Notes under the pieces: generated by a model
What the model saw: the letters and a program-made list of their open reading frames with translations, nothing else
What the model was told of the DNA's origin: nothing
Databases searched by the model: none
Translations under genes and position numbers: made by a program
NCBI RefSeq assembly: GCF_018613755.1
Contig: NZ_JAGGPP010000004.1
Span: forward strand, 372,001 to 436,000
Reading direction: 5' to 3'
From: Arthrobacter sp. ISL-72
GTDB taxonomy: Bacteria; Actinomycetota; Actinomycetes; Actinomycetales; Micrococcaceae
DNA length: 64,000 nt
Part shown: piece after piece, positions 17,391-25,206 of the stretch
Position numbering within the stretch: the stretch's first letter is position 1
How the letters are laid out: each line of letters begins with the position of its first letter

Positions 17391-18608
17391 ATGGCGCGAT
17401 CAACACGCTTGACCGAACAGGAGTTGGACACCGGGCCAGTCCGGCGGGCAACAGTGGAGGAAACGCCCCGGGAAGGGCACACTCCGGGGACCGTAAAGCA
17501 ACCAAAGGAACCCAGGCCGCCAAGCGCACTATGGGCCGACAAACTGGGCAGAGTGGGCATCCGCGCTGCCCAGATCCTGCTGATCCTCACGGTGGCCGTA
17601 GTGTCCGTATACGCCCTGATGCAGATCAAGCTCCTGGTCATTCCGATCTTGATAGCCCTGATCCTTGCCGCGGCCATCGGCCCCTTCGTCAACATGCTCC
17701 GGCGGCGCGGCCTCCCGGGCGGAGTCGCTACCGGGCTGGCGTTTGCGGCACTGATGCTGTTGCTGGCCGGCGTTTCCACCGTGATCTACTTCTCGGTCCG
17801 CAACCAGTGGGGCGAGCTGGTCCAGCAGGCCTCTTCCGGATTGGATGAGCTGGAGAAGTTCCTGCTGACCGGCCCCATCCCCCTTGAGCAGGAACAGCTC
17901 GACCAGGCGCGGGAGGGAATCGTCCAGTTCGCCACCAGCAGCCAGGTCCGCTCGGGCGCCATCACCGGGCTCTCGGTGGTCACGGAGTTCATCGCGGGAG
18001 CCAGCCTCATGGTGGTCATCCTGTTTTTCTTCCTCAAGGACGGCGCCAAGATCTGGAACTTCTTCCTCCGTCCCTTCACGGGCCAGCGCGAGGCGAAGCT
18101 CCGCCGGGTGGGCCGGCGCACCCTTGCGGTGCTGGGCGGCTACGTCCGGGGCACCGCCATCGTTGCCCTGGTCGACACTGTGGCCATCGGAGCGGCACTG
18201 CTGATCATGCAGGTTCCGCTGGCCTTCCCGCTGGCCATCATCGTCTTTATCACCGCCTTCATCCCGCTGGTGGGCGCCACCGTGGCCGGCATCCTGGCCG
18301 CCCTGGTCGCCCTCGTGGCCAATGGACCGGTGGTTGCTTTGATCGTGGTGGCAGTGGTCATCGCCGTCAACCAGCTGGAGGGCGACCTCCTGCAGCCGAT
18401 TGTCATGGGCAAGTCGCTGCAGCTCCATGCCCTCGTGATCCTGATGGCACTGACCGCCGGCACCATCCTTGCCGGCATCATCGGCGCAGTGCTGTCCGTT
18501 CCGCTGGCCGCCGTGGCGTGGGCCATCATCCAGGTGTGGACGGCGGAGGATCCCAACCTGGAGGACATGAACCCCGACCTGCCGCTGCCCAACACCGAGC
18601 CCGTCTGA
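17391..18608 (+). CDS. AI-2E family (PerM-type) transporter
   Basis: 405-residue membrane protein of PF01594. A ~55-residue polar N-terminus precedes paired hydrophobic segments (AAQILLILTVAVVSVYALMQ; LLVIPILIALILAAAIGP), a large soluble loop (~130-210, EQEQLDQAREGIVQF) and a C-terminal helix block containing NQLEGDLLQPIVMGKSLQLH, the family signature. Members export AI-2 or act in cation/proton antiport; the role here is unknown. An AGGAG precedes the ATG. Monocistronic, with the GTAGGCTTAC element in its leader region, which it shares with the topoisomerase IB gene. Confidence 0.9.
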   Translation: MARSTRLTEQELDTGPVRRATVEETPREGHTPGTVKQPKEPRPPSALWADKLGRVGIRAAQILLILTVAVVSVYALMQIKLLVIPILIALILAAAIGPFVNMLRRRGLPGGVATGLAFAALMLLLAGVSTVIYFSVRNQWGELVQQASSGLDELEKFLLTGPIPLEQEQLDQAREGIVQFATSSQVRSGAITGLSVVTEFIAGASLMVVILFFFLKDGAKIWNFFLRPFTGQREAKLRRVGRRTLAVLGGYVRGTAIVALVDTVAIGAALLIMQVPLAFPLAIIVFITAFIPLVGATVAGILAALVALVANGPVVALIVVAVVIAVNQLEGDLLQPIVMGKSLQLHALVILMALTAGTILAGIIGAVLSVPLAAVAWAIIQVWTAEDPNLEDMNPDLPLPNTEPV

Positions 18609-18653
18609 CCACCCTCCGACGTCCCCGCCGCTCCCCTTCCCCGTCGCACCCTT

Positions 18654-18718
18654 GGAGTTTTTGTCCACTTATGGCGACCTTAGGGGCGTTTTGGTCCCTT
18701 TATCTGGACAGAAACTCC
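18654..18718. repeat. Intergenic palindrome, GAGTTTTTGTCC family (copy 3)
   Basis: Arms GGAGTTTTTGTCCA (18654-18667) and TGGACAGAAACTCC (18705-18718) pair with one mismatch around a 37-nt core. It begins 45 bp after the AI-2E gene stop and is immediately followed by a second, unrelated palindrome. Confidence 0.7.
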
Positions 18719-18736
18719 GTGGGAGGGAGTTGGCGT

Positions 18737-18784
18737 AACGCACGACGACGGCCGGCACCCGGGTGCCGGCCGTCGTCGTGCGTT
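18737..18784. terminator. Perfect 48-bp zero-loop palindrome, likely bidirectional terminator
   Basis: Two 24-bp arms (18737-18760, 18761-18784) are exactly complementary with no spacer. It sits between convergent genes (AI-2E stop at 18608, small membrane protein stop at 18824). The GC-rich stem ends in AACGC/GCGTT and is followed by TTCCTGC on the plus strand, so U-tracts are short. Confidence 0.7.
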
Positions 18785-18823
18785 TCCTGCTTTAACAGCC
18801 GCCGGGGCGCCTGCCCTTGGGTA

Positions 18824-19363
18824 CTAGGAGCTGCGGAGACCCGCGAAGACGTTCTTGGGCCGCTGCATCTCGCCGTGCTTGGCTCCAAGGATGATCACAG
18901 CCGCGGCAAACGCCGGGATGGCCCACTGCAGCATCTTGAGCTGCTGCTGCGCCGCCTTCAGCTCGTCGGAGGCCTCCGGCCGCGGCTCGGTGGCGCCTTC
19001 GGCACCCTCGCCGGCAAGCTTTTCAACCTTCTTGCCGAGGATGCCGGAGTACAGGGTCACGGCCGCACCCAGCACGGTCACCGCCGTCTTGACCACCGTG
19101 TCCCGCGCAACGCCGTCCTGCTTGGCGATGCGGCCCTTGTTTTCCCATGCAATCGCGAGGTCCGCCACCAGGTGTGAAGCAAACGCTGCGGTCTGGAACG
19201 GCGCCCATTTCATCCAGCCGGCACTGGAGAGCCGGGTCCTTTCGGAGGGGTCCTTGGCTTCCGCTGCTGCACCGTTCAGGCCGATGGCACCCATCAGGGA
19301 TCCACCAAACCACGCCGCTGCCGTCAGGTCGTGGACTGACCGGGCAATAAGATTTCCTGCCAT
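18824..19363 (-). CDS. Hypothetical membrane-associated protein
   Basis: 179 residues, not recognised. The sequence has hydrophobic stretches near the N-terminus (AAWFGGSLMGAIGLNG), in the middle (VVKTAVTVLGAAVTLYSGILG) and near the C-terminus (AIPAFAAAVIILGA), separated by charged Ala/Glu/Lys-rich linkers, so it is probably a small inner-membrane protein. I start at the ATG at 19363, where AGGA lies 9 nt upstream; an ATG three codons earlier abuts that sequence. A GTAGGCTTAC-like element ~95 nt upstream links it to the topoisomerase IB and AI-2E genes. Real gene by conservation-like composition and dedicated upstream signal; function unknown. Confidence 0.75.
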   Translation of the reverse strand: MAGNLIARSVHDLTAAAWFGGSLMGAIGLNGAAAEAKDPSERTRLSSAGWMKWAPFQTAAFASHLVADLAIAWENKGRIAKQDGVARDTVVKTAVTVLGAAVTLYSGILGKKVEKLAGEGAEGATEPRPEASDELKAAQQQLKMLQWAIPAFAAAVIILGAKHGEMQRPKNVFAGLRSS

Positions 19364-19457
19364 GATGTGCATTCCTAACGTTGAAGTGGTCGAGATGCCG
19401 CTCCCGCGGATTTGCCGGGCGCTGGGTCACTGTCCGGCAATATCGCGGTCCGCCCAT

Positions 19458-19477
19458 GGTAAGCACACTTACTAATG
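19458..19477 (-). promoter_or_regulatory. Shared GTAGGCTTAC-like element (copy 3)
   Basis: On the minus strand it reads CATTAGTAAGTGTGCTTACC, a GTAAG-N4-CTTAC dyad, about 95-114 nt upstream of the 19363 start. CATTAGT plus GCTTAC match the topoisomerase IB copy. It also lies 47 nt upstream of the divergent plus-strand gene at 19524. Confidence 0.5.
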
Positions 19478-19523
19478 TTACGAAAGCCCGTCTTGCAAGC
19501 GGTGACCGCGTAATATCGTCGGC

Positions 19524-19814
19524 ATGGGAACCACAGGGACTTTGTTTGGCTGGGCCTTCGGTGACCCCGCCCGCGCCCATGAAAGCAGTTATCTCGACGG
19601 CCTTGAGCGGGCGGCCCTTGGAAATGCCCGCGACACGGCGGAAGCGAAGGGGGTGGCCGTGGTGCCAGGTTCTGAAGTCTTCACGGTCCTGAGCGCCGAC
19701 GAGACCCTCGTGGAGCTGGACAACGCACCCGGAAAACTCGTGGTCCGATGCACCGTGCACGTCGAAGGACCGCACGCGGAAAGACTGCGTGCCGAAGGAC
19801 CAATGAACGGCTAG
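19524..19814 (+). CDS. Hypothetical small protein
   Basis: 96 residues, not recognised. It is acidic and soluble, with a predicted beta-rich middle (VVPGSEVFTVLSADETLVEL; GKLVVRCTVHVEG), and no membrane segment. It precedes the DUF1206 gene by 3 bp, so the two are probably cotranscribed. There is no Shine-Dalgarno; TAATAT (19511-19516) lies 7 nt before the ATG, which suggests a leaderless mRNA. Moderately sure that it is a gene because of this promoter, tight linkage and codon use like its neighbours. Confidence 0.6.
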   Translation: MGTTGTLFGWAFGDPARAHESSYLDGLERAALGNARDTAEAKGVAVVPGSEVFTVLSADETLVELDNAPGKLVVRCTVHVEGPHAERLRAEGPMNG

Positions 19815-19817
19815 CCG

Positions 19818-20645
19818 ATGTCGGACGGAGGATCCACCATCAGCGACGCCGCGGACGCCGTCGAGGAGGCGTCCAATGCCAAGGCCCTGGACGTCCTGGC
19901 ACGGTCGGGCTTTGCCGTCATGGCCCTGCTCCACATTGTTGTCGGGGCCATCTCAATCGCCGTTGCCTTTGGCCAGCCCGGGCAGGCGGAAGCCACCGGC
20001 GCGATTGAACAACTCGCCGCAAACCCGTGGGGCCCCGCCGTGATGTGGGCCTGCGTGGCGGCATGCACCGGACTGGCATTGTGGCAGGCAAGCGAGGCCA
20101 CCCTGCGCGCCCGCCACCTTCCGCGCAAGGAGCGGGTGGGCAAGCTCATCTCGTCCGGTTTCCTGGCGATCGCCTACGGCAGCGTGGGGCTCAGCTTTGC
20201 CGGCTTCGGCGTGGGGCTGCGCGGGGATTCGGGCGACAGCACGCGGGACTTCAGCAGTTCGCTGATGGCCTCCCCGGCAGGCCTGTGGGTGCTGGTGGTC
20301 CTGGGCCTGACCATCATGGGCATCGGCGTCTACTTCGTGGCCAAGGGAATCCGGCGGGGCTTCAAGGAGGAACTCTTCCACTTCGACGGCACCCGGCGCG
20401 GCAGGCTCATCGATACCCTGGGCGTCACCGGCCATACCGCCAAGGGCGTCGCCCTGAACCTCGCCGGACTGCTCTTCGTCATCGCCGCCGCCAAGCACCG
20501 CCCCGAGGAATCCACCGGACTGGACGGCAGCCTCAAAGCACTCCGCGACCACCCGTTCGGCCCGTACCTGCTCGTCGCCATCGGGGCCGGGTTCATCGCC
20601 TACGGGAGCTTTGCCCTGATCCGCGCCCGGTTCGGACGGATGTAG
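19818..20645 (+). CDS. DUF1206 membrane protein
   Basis: 275-residue integral membrane protein with the DUF1206 architecture: three repeats, each a pair of hydrophobic helices (LARSGFAVMALLHIVVGAISIAVAFG; LISSGFLAIAYGSVGLSF; TGHTAKGVALNLAGLLFVIAAAKH), and the repeated GxxxYGxxxxxxA-type helix ends. Family function is unknown. It lies 3 bp after a small acidic hypothetical and 31 bp before a two-domain protein on the same strand, all plausibly one transcript. Confidence 0.9.
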   Translation: MSDGGSTISDAADAVEEASNAKALDVLARSGFAVMALLHIVVGAISIAVAFGQPGQAEATGAIEQLAANPWGPAVMWACVAACTGLALWQASEATLRARHLPRKERVGKLISSGFLAIAYGSVGLSFAGFGVGLRGDSGDSTRDFSSSLMASPAGLWVLVVLGLTIMGIGVYFVAKGIRRGFKEELFHFDGTRRGRLIDTLGVTGHTAKGVALNLAGLLFVIAAAKHRPEESTGLDGSLKALRDHPFGPYLLVAIGAGFIAYGSFALIRARFGRM

Positions 20646-20676
20646 TTCCACCTGTTGACAGAATAGGAAGGAAGCC

Positions 20677-21936
20677 ATGACGGACCACGAACCAAGGAAC
20701 GCCGCCGCCGAAGCCGCGGTGGCCGTTGAAACCGCAGGCATCACCGAAACGGCAGGCCGAGCGTTTGCGGCGATGTTCCGGGCCCTCAAACTGGCGCGGC
20801 CTGACCGCCCGATCCATCCGGAAGGCGTAGGCCTTGAAGGTGAACTCACCAGGACCGGGGAGCACGGCCGGCCCAGCGGGATTGACTGGCTCGACGCTCC
20901 CGGCGTCGACCCGGTTAAGGCCAGGTTCTCCCGCTCCGTGGGACTGCCGCAGACGCTTCCGGACATCCTGGGGCTCGCCCTCCGCATCACAACGTCCGAC
21001 GGCGGCACGGCCGGCGCCGCGTCCGGCGAGGGCACGTCCGACGGCGGCACAGCGGACGTGCTGTTTGCCTCCACCGGCTGGAAGGTTCCGGGCAGATTCC
21101 TGCTGATGCCCAAGCTCGACGTCGCCGGCGCTGCGCTGACAACCCTCATGCCCTACCGCGGCCGCAAGGGTCCCGTGCTGCTGGGGCTGCGGACCGTGAG
21201 CCTGCCGTCGGGGTCGCTGGGTTCGGGGGAATGGGTCCTCGGACTTTATTGGGCCAGTCCGGCGGGACCTTGGCGGCAATGCGGGGAGCTGCGCCTGAGC
21301 GCCGCGCCGGAACCCTCGGACATTCGCATGCGTTTCAATCCGCTGGAAAATCAGCCTCCCGGCGCCCGGACCTACGCGTGGACCCGGCGCCTCCGGGAGC
21401 GCTCCTACCGGGCGGCGCAGCGGCCGGCTCCCGCCGCCGTCGTACGCTCAACCGCAGCCAACCAAGCCCGCTCAGCCACCACAGGAAGGGATTCCATGTC
21501 CACCGTTTCCAAGACTTTCCTCACCCCGCCCGCCGACGTCTGGAAGGTGATTGCGGACGGCTGGCTCTACTCCGGCTGGGTCGTGGGCGCGTCCAGAATC
21601 AGGGACGTGGATGCGCTGTGGCCCGCTACCGACGCCGTGCTTCACCACTCGGTGGGAGCGTGGCCGCTGCTGATCAACGACAAGACCCTGGTGACGGCGT
21701 CGGACCCGGGGAAGTCCATCGAGCTGATCGCCCGGGGCTGGCCGCTGGGAGAGGCCAAAGTGGTGATCACCCTGGAGCCCGACGGGGCCGGCTGCAAGGT
21801 GACCATCGCCGAGGACGCCATCAAAGGCCCGGGCGTGATGATCCCCAAGTTCATCCGGGACCCGCTGATCTCCGTCCGGAACAAGGAAACCCTGAACCGC
21901 CTGGAGCTGATGGCCTCGGGCGGCGCGGGCCAGTGA
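20677..21936 (+). CDS. Two-domain protein: uncharacterised N-terminal domain fused to SRPBCC domain
   Basis: 419 residues. Residues ~1-245 belong to an uncharacterised actinobacterial family (sometimes labelled phosphodiesterase without clear support): DRPIHPEGVGLEGE, ARFSRSVGLPQTLPDILGLALRI, MPYRGRKGPVLLGLRTVSLP. Residues ~274-419 are an SRPBCC/polyketide-cyclase fold, a hydrophobic ligand-binding domain (KTFLTPPADVWKVIADG, then GRSIQ-like helix and a C-terminal helix RNKETLNRLELMA). Between them is a low-complexity Ala/Arg linker and, in the DNA, a strong AGGAAGGG with an in-frame ATG at 21496. Thus this may be one fusion or two overlapping products. The start at 20677 has AGGAAGG just upstream. 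Confidence 0.75.
   Translation: MTDHEPRNAAAEAAVAVETAGITETAGRAFAAMFRALKLARPDRPIHPEGVGLEGELTRTGEHGRPSGIDWLDAPGVDPVKARFSRSVGLPQTLPDILGLALRITTSDGGTAGAASGEGTSDGGTADVLFASTGWKVPGRFLLMPKLDVAGAALTTLMPYRGRKGPVLLGLRTVSLPSGSLGSGEWVLGLYWASPAGPWRQCGELRLSAAPEPSDIRMRFNPLENQPPGARTYAWTRRLRERSYRAAQRPAPAAVVRSTAANQARSATTGRDSMSTVSKTFLTPPADVWKVIADGWLYSGWVVGASRIRDVDALWPATDAVLHHSVGAWPLLINDKTLVTASDPGKSIELIARGWPLGEAKVVITLEPDGAGCKVTIAEDAIKGPGVMIPKFIRDPLISVRNKETLNRLELMASGGAGQ
21481..21498 (+). promoter_or_regulatory. Internal ribosome binding site and in-frame start
   Basis: AGGAAGGG followed 5 nt later by ATG (21496) inside the preceding reading frame. Initiation here would give a 146-residue free SRPBCC protein (MSTVSKTFLTPPADVW), the usual length of that family. 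The upstream frame has no stop before it. Confidence 0.65.
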
Positions 21937-21978
21937 CGCCGCCGGCTTAGCGAACCAACAAACGGGCCAACCAACAAA

Positions 21979-22043
21979 CGCGCGAACCGGCAGGTAATGA
22001 CGTCAAACCCGAAGTTTGAGGTCATTAGCTGCCGGTTCGCGCG
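21979..22043. repeat. Long intergenic palindrome, GCGCGAAC family (copy 3)
   Basis: Arms 21979-22008 and 22014-22043 (30 bp, two mismatches) with a 5-nt loop, lying between the convergent SRPBCC-domain gene and FprA gene. The base CGCGCGAACCGGCAG is close to that of the 10566 copy. Probably a bidirectional terminator. Confidence 0.78.
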
Positions 22044-22070
22044 CCAGGAAAGCGCCAGGAAACGAAGACG

Positions 22071-23534
22071 CTAGACGCTGGCGGCCACGCCGTCACGGGA
22101 GATGGACACCATGTCCTCGCGCGGCACAACCTTGACCCGCTCACGGGTAACCTGAACGCCGTGCGAGCCGGTCTCGGTGGCCTTCTCGCCGAGGCCGCGC
22201 TCGTGTGCGTCCAGTGCCAGCCAGCCTTCCCAGCTGGTGTACTGCACGCCGCGGTTCTCCAGGAGTTCGACGACGGCATCCGGCGCCGGCGACGCGGCCA
22301 GCGGCAGGTTTTCGCGGTCTTCGAGCAGGTAGGTCACGGTTTCGAGGGCGTCGCCCTTGGTGTGGCCGATGAGGCCCACCGGGCCACGCTTGATCCAGCC
22401 GGTGGCGTAGATGCCCGGCACATGGGTGCCGGAGGCGTCCAGGACGCGGCCGCCGTCGTTCGGTACAACACCCTTCTTGTGGTCGAACTCGACCTCGGGC
22501 AGGGCGGAGCCGAAGTAGCCGATGGCGCGGTAGACGGCCTGGACAGGGTAGTCCACGAACTCGCCGGTGCCGCGGGCGTTGCCCGTGCCGTCCAGCTCGG
22601 TGCGCTCGAACTTGATGCCGGCAACGCGGCCGGGGGTCTCGGCGTCGTCGTACACCTCGACCGGGCTGTGCAGGAAGTGCAGGTGCAGGCGGCGGGAGGC
22701 CTTGAGCTCGGAGACGTCCTCCGGCTGCTCGGCGATCCAGTTGGTGAGCGTGCCAACCATGGTCTTAGTCTGGTTGTTGGTCTGGACCTGGCGGTCGGAT
22801 TCCTCGTCGAACTCGAAGTCCTCGGGGTAGAGGATGATGTCGACGTCCTTGGAGTGGCTCAGCTCGCGCAGTTCCAGCGGGGTGAACTTCACCTGGGCCG
22901 GGCCGCGGCGGCCGAAGACGTGCACGTCGGTGACCGGCGATGTCTTGAGGCCGGCGTAGACGTTGTCCGGGATTTCGGAGACGAGGAGGTCGTCGGCGTG
23001 CTTGGAAAGCATGCGGGCCACGTCGAGGGCCACGTTGCCGTTGCCGATGACGGCGATTTCCTTGGCGTCCAGCGGCCATTCGCGGGGCACGTCGGGGTGG
23101 CCGTCGTACCAGGACACGAAGTCGGCGCCGCCGTAGGAGCCTTCGAGTTCGATGCCCGGGATGTTCAGGTCCGCGTCCTTGATGGCGCCGGTGGCGAAGA
23201 TGACGGCGTCGTAGTGGGTGCGGAGGTCCTCGATGGAGAGGTCCGTTCCGTAGTCGACGTTGCCGAAGAATCGAATATCTCCCCGGTCCAGGACCTTGTG
23301 CAGGGCGTTCACGATGCCCTTGATCCGCGGGTGGTCCGGAGCCACGCCGTAGCGGATCAGGCCGTAGGGCGCCGGGTAGCGGTCAAAGAGGTCGATGCTC
23401 ACGGTCAGTTCGCCGCTCTTGACGGCTTCGCTCTTGGTGAGGATGTCGGCGGCGTAGACGCCTGCGGGGCCGGAACCCACGACGGCGACCCGGAGCGGGC
23501 GGGCGGCAGAACCTACGGTGGTGCTAGTTGACAC
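22071..23534 (-). CDS. fprA: FAD-dependent NADPH-ferredoxin reductase, FprA type (paralogue 2)
   Basis: 487-residue adrenodoxin-reductase-like flavoprotein: FAD motif VAVVGSGPAGVYAAD, the PAPYGLIRYGVAPDHPR segment, VIGNGNVALDVARML and GRRGPAQVKFTPLELRELSH. It closely resembles the copy at 5741 throughout. The GTG at 23534 is taken as start because AAAGGAA lies ~7 nt upstream; an upstream GTG at 23558 has none. It follows the siroheme synthase gene by 51 bp on the same strand, downstream of a sulfur-type promoter, so it most likely supplies reduced ferredoxin to the sulfite reductase encoded at 34195. Confidence 0.92.
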   Translation of the reverse strand: MSTSTTVGSAARPLRVAVVGSGPAGVYAADILTKSEAVKSGELTVSIDLFDRYPAPYGLIRYGVAPDHPRIKGIVNALHKVLDRGDIRFFGNVDYGTDLSIEDLRTHYDAVIFATGAIKDADLNIPGIELEGSYGGADFVSWYDGHPDVPREWPLDAKEIAVIGNGNVALDVARMLSKHADDLLVSEIPDNVYAGLKTSPVTDVHVFGRRGPAQVKFTPLELRELSHSKDVDIILYPEDFEFDEESDRQVQTNNQTKTMVGTLTNWIAEQPEDVSELKASRRLHLHFLHSPVEVYDDAETPGRVAGIKFERTELDGTGNARGTGEFVDYPVQAVYRAIGYFGSALPEVEFDHKKGVVPNDGGRVLDASGTHVPGIYATGWIKRGPVGLIGHTKGDALETVTYLLEDRENLPLAASPAPDAVVELLENRGVQYTSWEGWLALDAHERGLGEKATETGSHGVQVTRERVKVVPREDMVSISRDGVAASV

Positions 23535-23585
23535 GGCTGTGTTCCTTTTTTCTGTCACTGGTGGGGGCTACGGGCTACTGTGGGG

Positions 23586-24872
23586 CTACGGGGTGAGGAC
23601 GCGGGTGGTTCTCGGGGCGGCGCTGGAACTGCGGGGGCGGTTCGGGGCGGTGGTGCTGTAGTCGGCGGTCTTGAAGTGCGACGGCGCGAACGGGCTGACG
23701 CGGACAACGTCACCGATCACGATCACCGCGGGATTTGCGACGCCGGTGGCCTCCGCCTGGTCAGCGATGGAACCGAGAGTGCCGATGGTTACGCGCTGGT
23801 TGGGCAGATAACCATTCTCAACGATGCCAACTGGAGTGTCCTGAGGCAAACCGGCACCGGCCAGGGCGGCGGCGGATTCGCGGAGCTGGCCCACTCCCAT
23901 GAGCAGCACGATGGTGTGGTCCGCACGGGCCGGGACCTCGGACAGCTCTTCGTGACCGGTGACCACGCTGAAGCCCTTGGCCAAGCCGCGGTGCGTCACG
24001 GGGATGCCTGCTGCTGCAGGAACGGAGATGGCCGATGTCACACCGGAGACCACTTCAACCTCGACGCCGTGCTGGCGGCAGAATTCGGCTTCCTCGCCGC
24101 CGCGGCCCAGGACGTAGGGGTCGCCACCTTTGAGCCGGACCACACGGTGGCCGTTGAGGGCCTCCTCGACGAGGATGCGGTTGATCTCGGCCTGCGGCAC
24201 GGGGTGGTGGCCGGGGGTCTTGCCCACTTCGATGACGCGGACGTCGGGGGCGAGTTCGTTGAGCAGTTCGCGCGGGCCGAGGCGGTCGGCAACCACGACG
24301 TCGGCCTGGCCCAGCAGCCGGCGGCCGCGGACGGTGATGAGGCCGGTGTCGCCGGGCCCGCCGCCGACGAGTGCCACGGTGCCCGCGGAGGCACGGCGGC
24401 GGCGCAGCGGAAGGTCGCCGGTTTCCAGTGCGGTGGCGACGGCATCGCGCAGTGCCATGGCGCGGCGCGGGTCTCCCCCGGCGTTCACCGCGATCTGCAC
24501 ATCGTCCACCACGGCCACGGCGGGGGTCCAGGCGGCGGATGCTTCGTGGTCGGAGGCGTTGACGCACCAGACGCGCTGCGCTTCGGCGTCGGCCGATACC
24601 TGTGCGTCCACGGCGGAATCGCCGGTGGCGGTCTGGACGAACCAGACGCCGTCGACGTCGGAAGTGCGGTAGGGGCGCTGCTCCCAGGTGAGGAGTCCGC
24701 CGTCGGCGAGTTCCTCAAGTCCCGAAGTGGCAGCGGGGGCAACCACGGTTACCCGGGCACCGGCGTCGAGCAGGCCCTTGGCGCGGCGCGTGGCCACCGG
24801 CCCGCCGCCCACCACCAGTACGGGGCGGCCCAGCAGGCGCAGTGCCGTGGGGTAGATATCCTGAATTGCCAT
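23586..24872 (-). CDS. cobA: Siroheme synthase: precorrin-2 dehydrogenase fused to uroporphyrinogen-III C-methyltransferase
   Basis: 428-residue two-domain enzyme making the siroheme precursor for sulfite reductase. Residues ~1-150 are the NAD-binding precorrin-2 dehydrogenase ([18 protein letters not shown]); residues ~170-400 are the SAM-dependent methyltransferase ([44 protein letters not shown]). The C-terminal ~30 residues are Ser/Arg-rich and unconserved. No chelatase domain is present; a separate sirohydrochlorin chelatase lies at 36015. The ATG at 24872 has no ribosome binding site but a -10/-35 at leaderless spacing and the shared sulfur site upstream. First gene of a cobA-fprA transcript. 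Confidence 0.93.
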   Translation of the reverse strand: MAIQDIYPTALRLLGRPVLVVGGGPVATRRAKGLLDAGARVTVVAPAATSGLEELADGGLLTWEQRPYRTSDVDGVWFVQTATGDSAVDAQVSADAEAQRVWCVNASDHEASAAWTPAVAVVDDVQIAVNAGGDPRRAMALRDAVATALETGDLPLRRRRASAGTVALVGGGPGDTGLITVRGRRLLGQADVVVADRLGPRELLNELAPDVRVIEVGKTPGHHPVPQAEINRILVEEALNGHRVVRLKGGDPYVLGRGGEEAEFCRQHGVEVEVVSGVTSAISVPAAAGIPVTHRGLAKGFSVVTGHEELSEVPARADHTIVLLMGVGQLRESAAALAGAGLPQDTPVGIVENGYLPNQRVTIGTLGSIADQAEATGVANPAVIVIGDVVRVSPFAPSHFKTADYSTTAPNRPRSSSAAPRTTRVLTP

Positions 24873-24930
24873 AAATCGACGATAGGGCCGCGTCATATAC
24901 CGGAACAACGGCGCGGAAACACCAGTTCAC
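24873..24930 (-). promoter_or_regulatory. cobA promoter with shared sulfur-regulon site
   Basis: Reading toward cobA: GTGAACTGGTGTTTCCGC (24930-24913), 4 nt, -35 TTGTTC (24908-24903), 18 nt, -10 TATCGT (24884-24879), 6 nt, ATG. The layout and spacings are identical to the promoters of sulfite reductase and ssuA, and there is no Shine-Dalgarno, so transcription probably starts at the ATG. Confidence 0.75.
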
Positions 24931-25032
24931 GTAAGGTAACGCTGCGTCACAATGCTTGTGGGCACAGTCGCCGCCGTCGTCCTCCGCCCGCCACCGTCAC
25001 CGGCGCGTCGTGGGCCGCCGTCCTGGGCGGCG

Positions 25033-25113
25033 CCGCCGTCGTGGGGCACATTGCCGGCCATTCGCCCCGAAACCGGCCCAATCCCCCGGCGTGTCCGTGT
25101 CGAAGTGCCCCAC
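25033..25113. repeat. Intergenic palindrome, GTCGTGGGGCAC family (copy 1)
   Basis: GCCGCCGTCGTGGGGCAC near 25033-25050 faces CGTGTCGAAGTGCCCCAC (25096-25113) across a Pro/Gly-type GC-rich core. The same words recur at 37934-38040 and 38947-39030. This copy lies between divergently read sulfur transcripts: after the ssuC end and before the cobA promoter. Confidence 0.65.
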
Positions 25114-25146
25114 TTCGGCGTCGAGGGAAAGAGCTGAGGAACAAAG

Positions 25147-25187
25147 CAGCAGAGCCCGACGGCGGGACTCGCCGTCGGGCTCTGCTG
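25147..25187 (-). terminator. Rho-independent terminator of the ssu operon
   Basis: Perfect 18-bp stem (25147-25164 / 25170-25187) with a 5-nt loop, 19 bp past the ssuC stop. On the minus strand it is followed by CTTTGTT, a modest U-tract. Confidence 0.85.
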
Positions 25188-25206
25188 TTGAGTCGGTGTG
25201 AGGTGC

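Noticed and set aside
19023..19934. 303-codon minus-strand frame
   Set aside because: Overlaps the better-supported small membrane protein, the 96-residue protein and DUF1206 in other frames, with Arg/Gly-rich noise-like composition.
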